DNA from: an uncultured Ruminococcus sp.
Lineage (GTDB): Bacteria > Bacillota > Clostridia > Oscillospirales > CAG-272
DNA length: 22,555 nucleotides
Direction of reading: 5' to 3'
Assembly: GCA_902778205.1 (NCBI GenBank)
Contig: CACYWX010000011.1
Location: 1-22,555, forward strand
A program made the position numbers and the translations under genes. The notes under the pieces were generated by a model. That model was given only the letters and a program-made list of their open reading frames with translations, was not told where the DNA came from and searched no databases. Below are positions 22,517 through 22,555 of the stretch, in pieces. Each line of letters opens with the position of its first letter. The stretch's first letter is position 1.

Positions 22517-22555
22517 CCCGGAACGGTTCGGGCGGCGGGAACCGAAAAAGAGCGG
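22513..22555 (+). CDS. start of a further gene, cut by the window end
   Basis: An ATG at 22513 overlaps the DUF3842 stop (ATGA), with GAGGG eight bases upstream. Fourteen codons are visible (MTRNGSGGGNRKRA), Gly- and Arg-rich, with no recognisable domain yet. The overlap and ribosome binding site make it a likely operon partner. Confidence 0.45.
   Translation, partial: MTRNGSGGGNRKRA

Overview
The window looks like a chromosomal segment of a high-GC, low-abundance-type Clostridia (Oscillospirales/Christensenellales-like gut Firmicute). I infer this from the mix of genes: DUF1292 and DUF3842 proteins, a BspA-like leucine-rich-repeat secreted protein, an SLH-domain S-layer protein, a DXS-type isoprenoid gene, an ArsC/Spx-like protein, and LuxR-type two-component genes. 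Promoters are sigma-A-like and ribosome binding sites are GGAGG-like. G+C is high throughout (by eye roughly 60-68%), except in the leucine-rich-repeat gene. No tRNA, rRNA, CRISPR array, transposase or phage gene is visible.

Layout. 1-505: a non-genic start with a perfect hairpin, then a consensus promoter. 506-841: DUF1292 protein. 899-1132: a likely 6S RNA. 1288-3952: one large secreted LRR/Ig-like protein split by a frameshift exactly in a run of ten G. 4154-8261: dnaB, dxs and a cytoplasmic CE1-like esterase in one operon. 8341-8682 (minus): an ArsC-like protein without its cysteine. 8906-14111: a small membrane protein, a GH36 alpha-galactosidase, a SPOUT RNA methyltransferase and a membrane-tethered GH3 glucosaminidase, all co-directional. 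14112-14785: a 670-bp gap holding a non-coding inverted-repeat element with an RNA-like core and a terminator. 14786-16177 (minus): asnS. 16311-20536 (minus): a four-gene signalling operon (degenerate 8-TM sensor, histidine kinase, LuxR-type regulator, EF-hand membrane protein). 20764-21888: SLH protein. 22073-22516: DUF3842 protein, followed by the first codons of an overlapping gene.

How the parts fit. Housekeeping functions (DnaB, AsnS, DXS, 6S RNA, rRNA/tRNA methylation) are interspersed with cell-surface and carbohydrate functions (LRR/Ig protein, SLH protein, GH36, GH3). The strongest leads for something undescribed are: the G10 tract that would switch the LRR/Ig protein by one base; the inverted-repeat element at 14118-14754 with a structured core; the signalling operon that pairs an apparent pseudokinase with a real kinase and an EF-hand membrane protein; and a DXS in which two substrate-anchoring arginines are replaced. 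Protein identities rest on recognised motifs and family knowledge only; no database search was run.
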